From contig DASVVT010000002.1 of NCBI GenBank assembly GCA_036386415.1, positions 1-38,135 of the forward strand: a stretch of 38,135 bases of DNA. Reading direction: 5' to 3'. Positions 1-9,700 of this stretch are shown here, piece after piece (within the stretch, counting starts at the first letter, position 1; each line of letters starts with the position of its first letter). Below the pieces are notes generated by a model. The model was not told the DNA's origin, did no database searches, and was given only the letters and a program-made list of their open reading frames with translations. A program made the position numbers and the translations under genes. Origin of the DNA: DASVVT01 sp036386415 (lineage in GTDB: Bacteria > Acidobacteriota > Blastocatellia > Pyrinomonadales > Pyrinomonadaceae).

Positions 1-33
1 TTTGCAGATGAATTTACCAGCATCAGCAACATT

Positions 34-100
34 GTAGGGGCAGGGCTTGTCCCTGCCCGCTTTTGTTCGACCGGCGGGCAGGGACAAGCCCTGCCCCTAC
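34..100. repeat. Perfect 27-nt inverted repeat (G/C-rich hairpin)
   Basis: The arms are 34-60 and 74-100, exact reverse complements, with a 13-base spacer. Each arm is itself nearly palindromic (GGGCAGGG, CTTGT, CCCTGCCC), so the unit could form a cruciform or a pair of small hairpins. It lies about 80 bases downstream of the stop codon of the M36 protease, which is read toward it. No T-run follows on either strand, so it is not a standard terminator. It resembles a REP-type dispersed palindrome; I see only one copy of this sequence type in the window. Confidence 0.85.
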
Positions 101-179
101 TCTCATCTCTTACATGGTTAATTCATACGAAAACCGCTCTAATGGAAAGAAGGCCAGGTTCTTTGGTTTGTGATTGAGT

Positions 180-2939
180 TTATTTGACCGATACATCATC
201 CACGCGGAATGACGTAGGCAGTGTAATATCGTTGGTGCCACGGAACTGAATTCGTACCGTCTGTCCGGCCCAACTGCTGAGGTTGTATGGCCCCCTCAGC
301 ACGTACGCTCCCGCCGTGCCGCTGTTCTGGTTGCTGAACGTCGCCAGCGTTCCCAGCAGCGTCCCCGCCGTGTTCCGCACTTCGATGAAGAGCCTGTCAT
401 ATACGGGGTCGCCCGCCGCCTCGCTGGTGGTGATATTCAGCCAGAAATTGAGGCTAGCGCCGCCGCTCGGGATCGTCACCTGTTGGTACAGCGTGCCGCT
501 GGTGCTGTCAACCCCGTTGACGATCATGTATGCCACGCCGCTGTGTGGGTATGCTCCGGTGCTGCGTGTCACCTGACCGCTGACTACCCACGGCGTCGTG
601 CCGCTCTCGAACCCAGGATTGACAATCAACTCCGTGCCGCCGCCTGTGGTCCCTGCCTGGGTCACAGTGAAGGTCAGTCCCGCGATGGTCATCGTGCCCG
701 AGCGCGAAGCTGTGCTGGTATTGCTGGCGACGGAGTAAGAGACAGTCCCGTTGCCCGAGCCGCTGCTGCCACCCGTAATCGTGATGAACGAGGCGTTGCT
801 CACGGCAGTCCAACTGCAACCTGCTCCGGCAGTCACGCTGACGCTGCCCGTCCCGCCCGCAGCCGCGAAGCTGGCGCTGGTCGGGTTGATCGAGAAGGTG
901 CAAGTGCCGCCGCAATCCGTCGGAACGTCGGTCGCGGCGGTGTGCGTCGTGCCGTCGTTGCCGACAGCCGAGACGCCCATCCCGTGACGCGCGAAGACCG
1001 TCCAGATGGTGCAACGGTTCGCACCCCCGTAAAGGTTCTGATCGGCTTGCAGGATGCCGTCGCGTGCGTTAAGGAACGACGGGCGGGTCGGCGTGAACTT
1101 CATGCCGTTGAGCACGATGTTGTCTGTGATCGCCGCGCCGAGCTGTGTGCGTAAATCCCAGAGAGCCGAAGCCCAGACCTCGCCGTCGTTGTGGACTTCA
1201 CAACCACCCGCGCACACATCCGCGTAAGAATCGTGAACGGTGGCGGCGGGAACCGTGTAGGCCGCGCGGCGTATGCCTCTGGTATTATTCAGGGTGACGT
1301 ACTCGCCCATCACGCCGTCGTTGTTGATGGTACAAGCCCAGTAGTCAGACCAGCCTTCGCCCATCGCGCCCGACTGCGTGCCCTGAAGGGCTGTGCTGCC
1401 GTTGCCGATCAGACGATTCGAGATGCCGTGCCCGTACTCGTGAAAGACGACATCGCTATCGAGAGAGCTGTCGCGATCCGGCGTGGGCGCTGTGAAAAGG
1501 TACTGCTGCATGCGCGGACGCTGGCCGTCGGGCGGCGTGGCGAAGTTCGCGTTGTTCGTCCCAGACCCGTCCTGTGCCTCGGCCCGCACGGAGTCGGCCC
1601 CGAGGCCGCCGCGCCCGTAGTTATTGGTCTGGAAGTTGCGCGCCGTCTCCGTAAAGCCGAGGCGGTACGAGAAGTCGTGCATGATGTTGTTGAAGTAGAA
1701 GAGATTCGTCACGACCGCCGCCTGCTGCGTGCGCGGGTCAACGGTGGTCGAGAAGGGGAAAGTAAAATTCTGATCCGGCGCGTAGGCATGGCCGTTTGAA
1801 AGGTTGGTGCCGTTGTTGGCGTCCGGCGCGTTGTCTGCATTCGTGTCGAGGTATGCTTCGACGTTGTTGCCCGTGGTCACGGTCGAGGTGCCCATCCAGC
1901 CCGCAGTCGTGTTGATGGTCGTGTCGCCGACGAAGGAGACGAGGGTGCGCGGGCCTGCGTCCGGGTCTTCCGTGTAGACCGTGCCCTGTGCCTCGAAGAC
2001 GTAGAGGTTAGAACGCAGGAGCAGTTCTCCTGTCCGTGCATCGACGAGCATTTCGTACCACTCGTCCGGGCCGACCTCAGCGTAGACGTGCCATGCCAGA
2101 TGCGTCGCGCCGCCTACGCGCAGGACGTTCAACTCCGAGAGCACATCCTCGTAGCCAGCCCTCAGAGGGTTGGCGAAGGAAGAGAACTCGCTTCTGTTGG
2201 CGCGTGCCTGAGTCCTGACGAAGGACTGGCCGACTGTCCTGCCCGCATGCTCGAAAGCGCGTGCGATGCCCTGCGCTTCAGTCAGAGTGGGTTTGAGATT
2301 GACCTTCTGATTGGTGACGAGAAAGCCTTCGCGCACCGAAAGGACTTCGCCGTTTCTACTCACCACCACCTGCACGTTACCCTCAAATACTTTGTAGCCA
2401 CCGATTCTTTGAGAGTAATCGAGGAAGGTTGTCCCTCTGTCGTTATCCTCTTTATTGAGCTTGAGGTTGGTGATGGCCGCATCCGAGAGCGCGAAGAGCC
2501 GTGCCTGCGCCCTCAGGAAATTGCGCGCTATCTGGTCTGGGGCATCCGACTGTGGCGCGGAGAGCGGTGCTCCATCGATGAAGAAGTTTTTCATCGCGCT
2601 CGCTTCGTTGACCTCTGCGCGCAGGTTGCGCGCGGTTTCAGGGGTAAGGCCGGCGCGGAAATTATCGACCGCAGAGGCACGCGCCTGAAGAGCCGCGCCG
2701 TCCATTTGCGGCGCGGCGCTCTGCTTCTGTGAAGCTGAGCTTAAGTCAACCTCCCTGAACTCGCCTCGACCTGCGAGGCGTATGTCATAGTTAGGAAGCG
2801 TCGCACGCTTGCCCCTGACCTGGCTGGTCGGAGCATCCTGCGGCTGTGGCGCACGCGCCGCGTCCGATTCTATCAAGGGGAACATTGAGGCGGCTGCCAG
2901 TGCAACCACTAAAAATCCTACGAGCCATCTCTTACGCAT
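180..2939 (-). CDS. Secreted M36 (fungalysin) metalloprotease with BACON domain
   Basis: Predicted secreted zinc endopeptidase of 919 residues. Residues 1-28 form a signal peptide (basic MRKR, hydrophobic core). A fungalysin/thermolysin-type propeptide follows (about 30-320), then the M36 catalytic domain. HEYGH at 500-504 gives the two zinc histidines and the catalytic glutamate, and GEGWSDYW (third ligand near Glu528) follows. After the catalytic domain come a BACON domain (about 680-765: CSWTAVSNASFITI, GTMTIAGLTFTVTQAG) and a C-terminal beta-sandwich (about 770-919, starting ELIVNPGFESG), which probably bind carbohydrate or anchor the enzyme. An in-frame ATG lies 22 codons upstream. I chose ATG 2939 because the signal peptide starts there and GGAGGAAGAG precedes it closely. 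M36 proteases of this layout typically degrade extracellular protein. The gene stands alone. Confidence 0.93.
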   Translation of the reverse strand: MRKRWLVGFLVVALAAASMFPLIESDAARAPQPQDAPTSQVRGKRATLPNYDIRLAGRGEFREVDLSSASQKQSAAPQMDGAALQARASAVDNFRAGLTPETARNLRAEVNEASAMKNFFIDGAPLSAPQSDAPDQIARNFLRAQARLFALSDAAITNLKLNKEDNDRGTTFLDYSQRIGGYKVFEGNVQVVVSRNGEVLSVREGFLVTNQKVNLKPTLTEAQGIARAFEHAGRTVGQSFVRTQARANRSEFSSFANPLRAGYEDVLSELNVLRVGGATHLAWHVYAEVGPDEWYEMLVDARTGELLLRSNLYVFEAQGTVYTEDPDAGPRTLVSFVGDTTINTTAGWMGTSTVTTGNNVEAYLDTNADNAPDANNGTNLSNGHAYAPDQNFTFPFSTTVDPRTQQAAVVTNLFYFNNIMHDFSYRLGFTETARNFQTNNYGRGGLGADSVRAEAQDGSGTNNANFATPPDGQRPRMQQYLFTAPTPDRDSSLDSDVVFHEYGHGISNRLIGNGSTALQGTQSGAMGEGWSDYWACTINNDGVMGEYVTLNNTRGIRRAAYTVPAATVHDSYADVCAGGCEVHNDGEVWASALWDLRTQLGAAITDNIVLNGMKFTPTRPSFLNARDGILQADQNLYGGANRCTIWTVFARHGMGVSAVGNDGTTHTAATDVPTDCGGTCTFSINPTSASFAAAGGTGSVSVTAGAGCSWTAVSNASFITITGGSSGSGNGTVSYSVASNTSTASRSGTMTIAGLTFTVTQAGTTGGGTELIVNPGFESGTTPWVVSGQVTRSTGAYPHSGVAYMIVNGVDSTSGTLYQQVTIPSGGASLNFWLNITTSEAAGDPVYDRLFIEVRNTAGTLLGTLATFSNQNSGTAGAYVLRGPYNLSSWAGQTVRIQFRGTNDITLPTSFRVDDVSVK

Positions 2940-3439
2940 TATTTTCTCTTCCTCCGTTAGTTTCTGGTTGAGGTAAGGCAACATGATCGCCCGGTAGTTT
3001 CCCAAGGTGAAGACACCGTCTCATTAAGCGAAGGACACCTTGCTATTTTGGCCGATTGAGGATTGCCTTATCGTTCTTGTTCTGCGACGAACACTTGCGC
3101 CGCGCATAACTGCCCTGTTTAAGATCGCCATGCCGCCAGGCATACGACCACGCTAGTGCATCCGGTTGTGACACGAACGAAGCTGACAAAAAGCCCTCAG
3201 TCGTTTCAACGTGATGCGTCTGTCTGTCGTCTGGGCTGGGTGAGACTCTTGGGAGTAACTCGCCGCCATTCAGGTCGAGGAGGAAGGTAGAATAACAAAT
3301 TCGAGGGCGTTTGTTAAGGCCACAAGGGCGGGGAGGCGGAAATCCATTCAATTTTCGCAGATCGGGCTGCCGCTTCGGCCCGATCTCTCATGTGATATGA
3401 CCTGGCTTGCGTTTCCTGAAACTGAGATTCGTGCTCTGG
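2940..3439. other. Geneless interval
   Basis: About 500 bases between the TPR gene and the M36 gene, both read on the minus strand. A 102-codon open frame exists on the minus strand (3043-3351), but its product is rich in Pro, Arg and Ser, resembles no family I know, and has no convincing start signal. Apart from the hairpin at 3359-3386 I see no structure. It probably holds the promoter of the M36 gene, though no clear -35/-10 pair stands out. Confidence 0.5.
3359..3386 (-). terminator. Possible terminator after TPR gene
   Basis: Arms AGATCGGGC (3359-3367) and GCCCGATCT (3378-3386) pair perfectly around a 10-base loop, about 54 bases past the stop of the TPR gene. Read on the minus strand the hairpin is followed by GCGAAAATTG rather than a real T-run. 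A Rho-independent terminator is therefore possible but weak; a protein-binding palindrome is the alternative. Confidence 0.4.
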
Positions 3440-4345
3440 TTATGGCCGCGCCCGCCGGCCTCTCCGGCTGATGATGTGATTGAGTCTCTCCGCCCTCTGC
3501 GGATCAAGGGTCTGAAGTATACGGTACTGCTCAAGGGTTGCATCGCGGTTGCCGACGGCCATGTCTGAGAGGGCGAGCTGAAAGTGTGCCGCTGCGAAAT
3601 CAGGGCGGTGTGTGATCGCCTGCTTGAGAGTCTCGATTGACTCCTGAAATTTTCCCATGCGTCGATAGCTGACGCCCAGATTCGTATAGGCTTCGACATA
3701 GTCGCGCCGGTAGCGGATCGCCAGGTTGTAAGCGTCTATCGCTTTCATGGTCTGGTTCGAAAGGTTGTAGGTGATGCCCATGCAGTAATAAGTTTCGGCG
3801 AGGTCGGGTTTGAGACGAATCGACTGCTCGTAAGACTCTATGGCCTGATCGAACTGCCCCGAACGGTTATAGGCTTTGCCCAGCTTCAGATACACCCTGG
3901 CATCATCGGATTTCAGAGCCAGCGCCTTTTTATAAGCCAAGACTGCTTCCACGTATTGCCTCTGGTCGAAGTGCAGGTTGCCCAGCCCCTCCTGGGCGCG
4001 CGCCTCTTTCGGATTGAGTTTGGCCGCTCGTTGATAGGCTTGCTCTGCCGCTTCATAATTTTTCGCATCGCGTGCGACGTTACCCTCATCAAGCGCGTCT
4101 TCAACTTGCTCGCTCACATCGGCTTTGGGTTGAGGCTCAGCGCGAGGTTGTTTGGCTTTAGGTGTCTGTGAGCGTGAGCGCACGGGCGGGTTGGTCGGAC
4201 GATCATCCTCGCTGCCTGCGCCGCCCAAGATGTCCTGGCTCGCACCGCCAGAGATGTCTTGCGCGCGTAGAGCATGAGCGCCGGATAAGGGAGTGAGCGT
4301 CAGCATCATAATAAAGATGAGCAAGGAGTTGAGAATGCTATGCAT
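3440..4345 (-). CDS. Exported TPR-repeat protein
   Basis: A 301-residue protein with an N-terminal signal peptide or anchor (residues 1-28, hydrophobic ILNSLLIFIMMLTLTPL) and a polar, proline-rich linker (about 30-75). About six consecutive 34-residue tetratricopeptide repeats follow (about 85-290). The repeats show the usual spacing of Gly/Ala, Tyr and Pro, for example GKAYNRSGQFDQAIESYEQS. TPR arrays are protein-protein scaffolds; the partner is unknown. It starts 14 bases after the stop of the YpdA-like gene on the same strand, so the two are probably co-transcribed. ATG 4345 has AGGAAA upstream. No catalytic domain is seen, and a direct role in thiol metabolism cannot be inferred from the pairing alone. 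Confidence 0.88.
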   Translation of the reverse strand: MHSILNSLLIFIMMLTLTPLSGAHALRAQDISGGASQDILGGAGSEDDRPTNPPVRSRSQTPKAKQPRAEPQPKADVSEQVEDALDEGNVARDAKNYEAAEQAYQRAAKLNPKEARAQEGLGNLHFDQRQYVEAVLAYKKALALKSDDARVYLKLGKAYNRSGQFDQAIESYEQSIRLKPDLAETYYCMGITYNLSNQTMKAIDAYNLAIRYRRDYVEAYTNLGVSYRRMGKFQESIETLKQAITHRPDFAAAHFQLALSDMAVGNRDATLEQYRILQTLDPQRAERLNHIISRRGRRARP

Positions 4346-4359
4346 CTTCTTTTATTTCC

Positions 4360-5358
4360 TCATGATACGGCAGCGCGCAGACTCTGCGCGATCAGCGGGA
4401 TGATGCGGCGCGGCACGCTGATGGCCTCTTTGATGTGACGTGCGTGCGTGAAGTGTCCTGCGACGTAGATGCCCGGCACGCTCGTCTCAAAGGTCTCAGG
4501 ATTATAGACGGGCACGTCCGTCAGACCTGAGCGAGCGGTTTCGACCCCCAACCGGCGGAGCAGCGTGAGGTCCGGGTCGCTGCCGATAAGCACGAAGACA
4601 GCATCGTTGGGAAGCTGCAACGTCTGGTCTTCATCTGTTCTGATCTTCACGTCGCGTCCGCCTATCTCTTCGATCTCTTTGAAGAAGATGAGCCGAAGGC
4701 GACCCCGCTCGATCATGCGTTCGAGCGGCTCGCGCACCCAGTGTTTGATCGCGCCTCGCTTGGGGTCGCGGTTCTCCCAGTCTGCACGCCAGATGCTGAG
4801 CGTCGTGCGTGCCCCGCCTTCCGAGAGAAAGAGCGCAGCCTCGGCTGCGCTGTTGCCGCCACCGATGACGAGCGCGTCTTTGCGCACGTAAGGATAGGGC
4901 TCCGTGAACCTGTGATGGACTTTCGGCAGGTCTTCGCCCGCCACGTTTAAGCGGCGCGGTCTAGCCATCGCGCCGAAGGCCATGAGCACGCGCGCCGCGC
5001 TGTAGGAAGCGCGCGAAGTCTGTATGAGGAAGCCGCCCGCGCTCGCGCGCTCAATCCCTGTCACCTCCTCCTCCGTGTTGATACGCAAATTTTGTTCGAG
5101 CGCGAACTGGACGTAATGCGAAAGGAGCTCTTCGCGCGTAGGCTTTTCGCGGCAGGGACGGAGCGCCCCCTCGCGCATCTCCAGCTCTTCGGGGGTGGAG
5201 AAGACCGTGAGGCCGATAGGGTAACGATAGATGGTGTCGGCGATCAGTCCCTTCTCGACGACCAGATAGCGTAACCGCGCGCGTGCGGCTGCGTCTGCGG
5301 CTGAGAGTCCAGCCGGGCCTGCGCCGATAATCAGCAAGTCGAGTTGCGTGTCGCTCAT
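4360..5358 (-). CDS. ypdA: YpdA-family FAD/NAD(P) oxidoreductase (bacillithiol-disulfide reductase-like)
   Basis: A 332-residue flavoprotein disulfide reductase-like enzyme. GAGPAG at residues 12-17 is the FAD-binding Rossmann turn, GGGNSA at 166-171 the NADPH-binding turn, and GIYVAGHF near the C-terminus the second FAD motif. Overall layout and PYPYVRKDALVIGGGNSA match the YpdA/Bdr family, proposed to reduce bacillithiol disulfide with NADPH. bshC at 14235 in this window supports a bacillithiol context. Oddity: Staphylococcus YpdA has GGGPCG with a functional Cys14, whereas this protein has Ala at that position. The open frame extends 13 codons upstream to 5397, but those codons are made of a heptamer repeat. 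I therefore chose ATG 5358, which gives the usual family N-terminus, although no Shine-Dalgarno is visible. It is followed closely by the TPR gene. Confidence 0.85.
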   Translation of the reverse strand: MSDTQLDLLIIGAGPAGLSAADAAARARLRYLVVEKGLIADTIYRYPIGLTVFSTPEELEMREGALRPCREKPTREELLSHYVQFALEQNLRINTEEEVTGIERASAGGFLIQTSRASYSAARVLMAFGAMARPRRLNVAGEDLPKVHHRFTEPYPYVRKDALVIGGGNSAAEAALFLSEGGARTTLSIWRADWENRDPKRGAIKHWVREPLERMIERGRLRLIFFKEIEEIGGRDVKIRTDEDQTLQLPNDAVFVLIGSDPDLTLLRRLGVETARSGLTDVPVYNPETFETSVPGIYVAGHFTHARHIKEAISVPRRIIPLIAQSLRAAVS

Positions 5359-5362
5359 ATAA

Positions 5363-5430
5363 AAGTCTGGAGTCTGGAGTCTAGAGTCTGAAGTCAAGGC
5401 GAGTCAAACGGACTCAGTACTCAGTAGTGA
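5363..5430. repeat. Heptamer tract (GGAGTCT type) abutting ypdA start
   Basis: Tandem 7-base units of the form GGAGTCT/AGAGTCT occupy 5363-5395, and a short GAGTAC-type piece follows at 5411-5430. The first tract begins four bases upstream of the chosen ypdA start and replaces its ribosome-binding region. The same unit type recurs at 28594-28674. The opposite arm is missing here, so this is a one-armed or degraded copy. Confidence 0.7.
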
Positions 5431-5450
5431 CCCGAGTTTCAGCTCATCTT

Positions 5451-5543
5451 CTGTGCCCCCTCCGTGTTCTCTGTGCTTCTGTGGTGAGGGTTGTTTAAAG
5501 TAGATTCACCACCGCAGGCGCAGAGGGCGCAGAGGGGGCACAG
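5451..5543. repeat. Imperfect inverted repeat, CAGAGGGCG type
   Basis: Arms 5451-5487 and 5506-5543 are related as imperfect reverse complements. The ends pair well (CTGTGCCCCCTC with GAGGGGGCACAG, and GTGGTGA with TCACCAC), with mismatches in the middle. The units have an 8-10 base period (GCGCAGAGG). The element lies downstream of the PhzF-family gene and upstream of ypdA, both on the minus strand. It may serve as a transcript 3' end; no T-run is visible. Confidence 0.7.
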
Positions 5544-5566
5544 AGCATAATGCATATTAGGACACT

Positions 5567-6505
5567 TTAGAAGATCAGTTCGCCGCGCGCGACGACGACG
5601 GAGGGGCCGCCGATGCGCACCTGTTCGACCACTCCAGACGCTCCTTTGACTTCGGCGTTGATGCGGCTCGGCCTGTGTATGAAGTCGCCCTGCTCTATAC
5701 GGAAACGGAAAAGGCCGTCCGTTTCGTCTGCGTTGAGCACGCCGTGGTGTACCAGGTAGCCTGCGAGAGACCCTGCTGCGCTGCCCGTCGCCGGGTCTTC
5801 CGGGATACCTGAGTCGTGCGCAAAGAGTCGCGCATGCGCTTGAGACGTGCCTCCCTCTATCGTCTCGCGCGTGAAGGCGTAGCAACTGAGCGCGCCCGCG
5901 TGTGTATACGCTTCGCTGAGGATCATTGCATTGACACGGCAGCGTCCGAGCGCGTCCAGTGAGCGTAGAGGGACGGCGAGCGTGGGGATACCGGTCGAGA
6001 TGGTTTGAATCGGCAGGCCATCGTCGAAATCTTCCGGTGCGAGACCCAGCCCCCGCTCAACCTCTGCGCGCTCATGAGCGTCTTCCACCCCGGCCAGCGT
6101 CTCAAATTTTCCCTGCGTCATCACGACGCTGACGGGCTCACCCTCCTTGAACTCCACATCGACGGGCAGGCGACCTATGCCGACTTCATGCTCGATGCGC
6201 GTCCACCCGTCGCCGCCTCCCGGCACGGGGACGACGCCTTCACGCGCGAGCGCGTTCCATGTGCCGACGATTGGATGACCGGCAAAGGGCAGCTCGCGCC
6301 AAGGCGTGAAGATGCGCAGGCGGCGCAGGCTCTTTTCATCAAGGGAAGGGAGAACGAAGACCGTCTCGGACAGATTCATCTCGCGCGCGATCTGCTGCAT
6401 CTCTTCATCAGTCAATCCATCAGCTTCTGGAAACACAGCCAGCGGGTTGCCGCTGAAAGCTCGATCCGTGAAGACATCCAGTTGCAGAAAACGGTATTGG
6501 CGCAT
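5567..6505 (-). CDS. PhzF-family isomerase
   Basis: A 312-residue protein with the two-lobed PhzF/DapF-like fold expected from its sequence. The N-terminus (YRFLQLDVFTDRAFSGNPLAVF) is the family signature. Glu47 in NLSETVF corresponds to the catalytic glutamate of PhzF, and DPATGSAAG near residue 230 is the second conserved loop. Characterised PhzF isomerises a dihydro-hydroxyanthranilate in phenazine synthesis. Most family members occur outside phenazine clusters and their substrates are unknown. No phz genes are present here, so the phenazine role should not be assumed. ATG 6505 is preceded by GAGGAGTAAACCT, a good ribosome-binding site. The gene is likely monocistronic. Confidence 0.9.
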   Translation of the reverse strand: MRQYRFLQLDVFTDRAFSGNPLAVFPEADGLTDEEMQQIAREMNLSETVFVLPSLDEKSLRRLRIFTPWRELPFAGHPIVGTWNALAREGVVPVPGGGDGWTRIEHEVGIGRLPVDVEFKEGEPVSVVMTQGKFETLAGVEDAHERAEVERGLGLAPEDFDDGLPIQTISTGIPTLAVPLRSLDALGRCRVNAMILSEAYTHAGALSCYAFTRETIEGGTSQAHARLFAHDSGIPEDPATGSAAGSLAGYLVHHGVLNADETDGLFRFRIEQGDFIHRPSRINAEVKGASGVVEQVRIGGPSVVVARGELIF

Positions 6506-6604
6506 AGGTTTACTCCTCGAAAACTTTACTTCCGTGCATCATGTCGAGAAATAAGGCGTCAGGTCAAGCGGGCGTCGATGGCGTGTCAAGCTCGGGTGGC
6601 CGGG

Positions 6605-6703
6605 CTATCCTCGTTTGGTGATATGCCGGATCAAAAGCACGGTGAAAAGCAGAGCGACAAGGGCAGCAATAAGGCCAGGATTAAAGCCGCCCCTGCTATC
6701 CAT
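6605..6703 (-). CDS. Possible 32-residue single-span membrane peptide
   Basis: In the 247-base gap between the patatin-like gene and the PhzF gene, one minus-strand frame encodes a short peptide ending in a clear hydrophobic segment (PGLIAALVALLFTVLLI) followed by basic RHITKRG. That topology is typical of small membrane proteins. Starts could be ATG 6703 or GTG 6718; neither has a good Shine-Dalgarno. The frame continues open upstream without a start, so a chance open frame is quite possible. It would be downstream of, and co-directional with, the patatin-like gene. Confidence 0.22.
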   Translation of the reverse strand: MDSRGGFNPGLIAALVALLFTVLLIRHITKRG

Positions 6704-6752
6704 TGGCCGTGAAGGCACGGCGACACTCGGGTCATAGCTCGCAATCGCTCTC

Positions 6753-9700
6753 CTAATCGGAGAGGTTAACGGGCATGAACCGCTGTGTCTGCTTCGGAAG
6801 CCAATCCTTGAGCCACCCTTTCAGTTGAGGGTCTGCCGCTTTCAAATCTGCTGACTCTTCCGTCAACTGGCGGAAAGCCATGTCGATCACCTGGTAGAGA
6901 TCAAGCGGGTTCGTTCCCTCACCGCAAAGCTGATCCATGATGTACGAGCCCAGGATGCGATAGCTCTCAAACTGCGGCTCGTCGAAAAACTGGTCGGCGG
7001 TGGTTTGATGCGGGAAGGCCGGAAAATTCTCCTTGTACTCGAGAATATCGCGCGGCTCGGTCTTGTAGACTGCCGGTTTGATGTAGAGCAACACGCCGTC
7101 CTTGGCATCAGGGCCGTCGATACACTTGTAGCGAATCTTGCCAATCGCCCAGTACATGCCCTTCTTCTTATCTTCAAGGGGCGGTGACTTCGCGTAGATG
7201 GGGACGCTGGTGAATTCGATGGGCACGCCGAGATCAATGCGTATCTTGCGGACGGCGTTGCCCAGATCACTGAAGCGATATTCCTCGTCCTGCGCTCCGT
7301 CTGTGACGACGATGATATGACAGCGCCTCAAGACCATCTCGTAGATCGCCAGGTTCTCGAAATGCCCGCCGTCGGTCAGGTACACATACTTATTCTTATC
7401 GTTGGTTAAACCGAAGGCTTCGTAAAGTACGGGCGCGATGGAGTATTTCGGAGCCCGCAGAAAGTAGGTTTGATCTCCGGCGGGGCCTGGATTGCCGAGC
7501 CACCAGCCCAATCGCACGTTGAAGAGTGTGAGCAGCAGGGACATCAGCGGCGAAGTGGTGTAGTAGCCCATGTTGGAACTGGCCGCCGCACCGGAAATGG
7601 CCGCCGCCGTACCGATGGAGATGCCGCCCGTCTCCCGGCCTCCATAATCTCTAGATCGTCTATAGCCGAGACGAAAGCAGCCTGAGTGCAAGGGGGAGAC
7701 GCTGAAGGGTTCGGCCTTGCGCTGTTGCCAGGCGAGGTTGTCGCCGCCGACAAGGTTGAGAGTCGTGTTGACGATGTGCAGCAGTTTGTATGGCGGCGGC
7801 GGGTAGGGCTTGATCGCCTGCGGGTAGTGATGCTCTATCGCGAGGCGATTGAGGAGGATGTGATAGTCGCTGCGCAAGGAATCTTCGCCCAGTGTGCTGA
7901 TCTCCTGCGGAGTCTTAAGCTCTTGCTGTATTTTGAGCAGCCCTTCTGTGGGCGCAACAGCTTGCGGGAAATCTTTTGAATAGAGGTTCTCCTCCTCAAG
8001 CACGGCGTTTAAGTCCGTGCGCAGCGCAGCAATAAGCCCTGGCGAAATGGGGTCGCCTGGTCTGTAGCTCTCCAACTCCGTTTTAGAGTTCTCCAGAAGA
8101 TTATTCTGCACCAGATAGACGGACAGAGCGTCAGCCTGCGCTCCATCCAGGGCGGCACGAAGGGCTGTCGCCAGAATCTCCGGCTTGACGAAGTCGCCCT
8201 CGCCGAGCAGCGCATGACGCAGCTCGTGCATGTGAACATTGTCTGCCGGATCAAACCCCGTGAACGGATTCGGTTTCCGCTCTCCGTCGGGGCGCGAGGC
8301 TCCCAGGAATGCTCGAATCAAACGGTTGCGGTAGCCGCCATGCAGCGAGAAGAGGTTGAGGTTGATCAGCCTCGCGAGCAGCATGCCGACGCCGAGCATG
8401 ATGAGCCCCAGACCCAGCACGAGCCACGTGGAGGTATGGTGCAGCACGTTCATGTGAACGATCTGAAGGTATTCGACGGCGCTGACGGGTATCACGGGCT
8501 GCGGGTTGAGGTAGCCGATATAGTCTGTGAAAGTTCTCGCATTGGTGAGCCACTCGATCTTATCACTGCTGACATGCTTGTCCTCGTTGAGCCACTGCGC
8601 CAGACCGGCGAGCCCCTTGATCAGTCCAGTCGTGGCGAGCGAGACGGCAGCGATAAAGAGCGCCAGGAAGATGAAGGCCAGCAGAGGCAGGAGGCTGCCC
8701 ATCAGGCTCGCGAGGATGCCGCCTTTGGCCTCCTCTTTCTTGTTGGCAGGCGTCTGCGAGCTGCGCCCGATGAGGAGGGCCAGCAGTCCTGTCAGGCCGC
8801 CCGCAGAGGCGAAGATAGTTGGGAATTCCAGCAGCGCGAAGGGGCCGAAGATGACCAGCCAGTTGAAGACGCTCCAGGCCCCGACGACGATCAAGCCCCA
8901 CGCGCTAAAGCGTGCCCACCATTCTCGATCCTCGTCCACAATTCGCGTGCTGACGCTCGATAAGCCGATGAAGAAGGTGACCGCCAACAGAAATATGAGC
9001 AGGAAGATAGGCACCGCGAAGCAGACGTACCACTCCGTCTTCCAGGCCGCCCACTCGGTCGTCGTCCAGACGAAAGGCTTGTCGTATCCGATGACTGGAG
9101 AGGTGAAATCCGGCTGCTCAAGCGCCCAGAAAAAAAGACCGCTGATGACGCCTGCGACCAGCAGCGCAAAGAGTTCTATGAGGTTGATCTCCTTCCACCT
9201 GCGTCGTATCACAAAGGAAGCGATGAGCCACGCGAGGAAGGTGAATGAGGTGCCAAAGATCAGAAAATTCAGGATGGGCGTCTGCGTTTTATCAAGTTCA
9301 CGCGACCAGGCCCAGTAGGTGGTCAGGCAGAAGGAGGCGACGGTGAGCGGCAGCAGGCACCAGCGCAGAAAACTCCCCTGGTTCGTGCGCGCGCGCCAGA
9401 AGCGACTGCGCGTCTCCAACTTCTCTCGCAGGCTCGGACGGTTGAAGATGACATAGGTCAGCGCCCAGACGCCGAGCGCGAAGCCGATGATGAGGAAGAT
9501 GTAGCGGCTATGGAAGTCTATCAACCCAAAGAGATTTCTGATTAGTGGCTCCGGTTGATCCTGTCCGAGCGCGGGCTCCGGCTGCATCTGCGTAATCGTC
9601 AGGACAAGACGTGGAATCAGTAGCAAGCTGATGAGAAGCGGAATGATGACGAGCCAGTTGAGAAAGAGGTTTCTCAAATAGATGCCCGCAAAAGTCCAAG

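Noticed and set aside
3043..3351. 102-codon minus-strand frame
   Set aside because: Low-complexity Pro/Arg/Ser product, no family, no good ribosome-binding site; likely noncoding.
5567..6505. Phenazine biosynthesis role for the PhzF-family gene
   Set aside because: No other phz gene is nearby and the family is widespread with unknown substrates.
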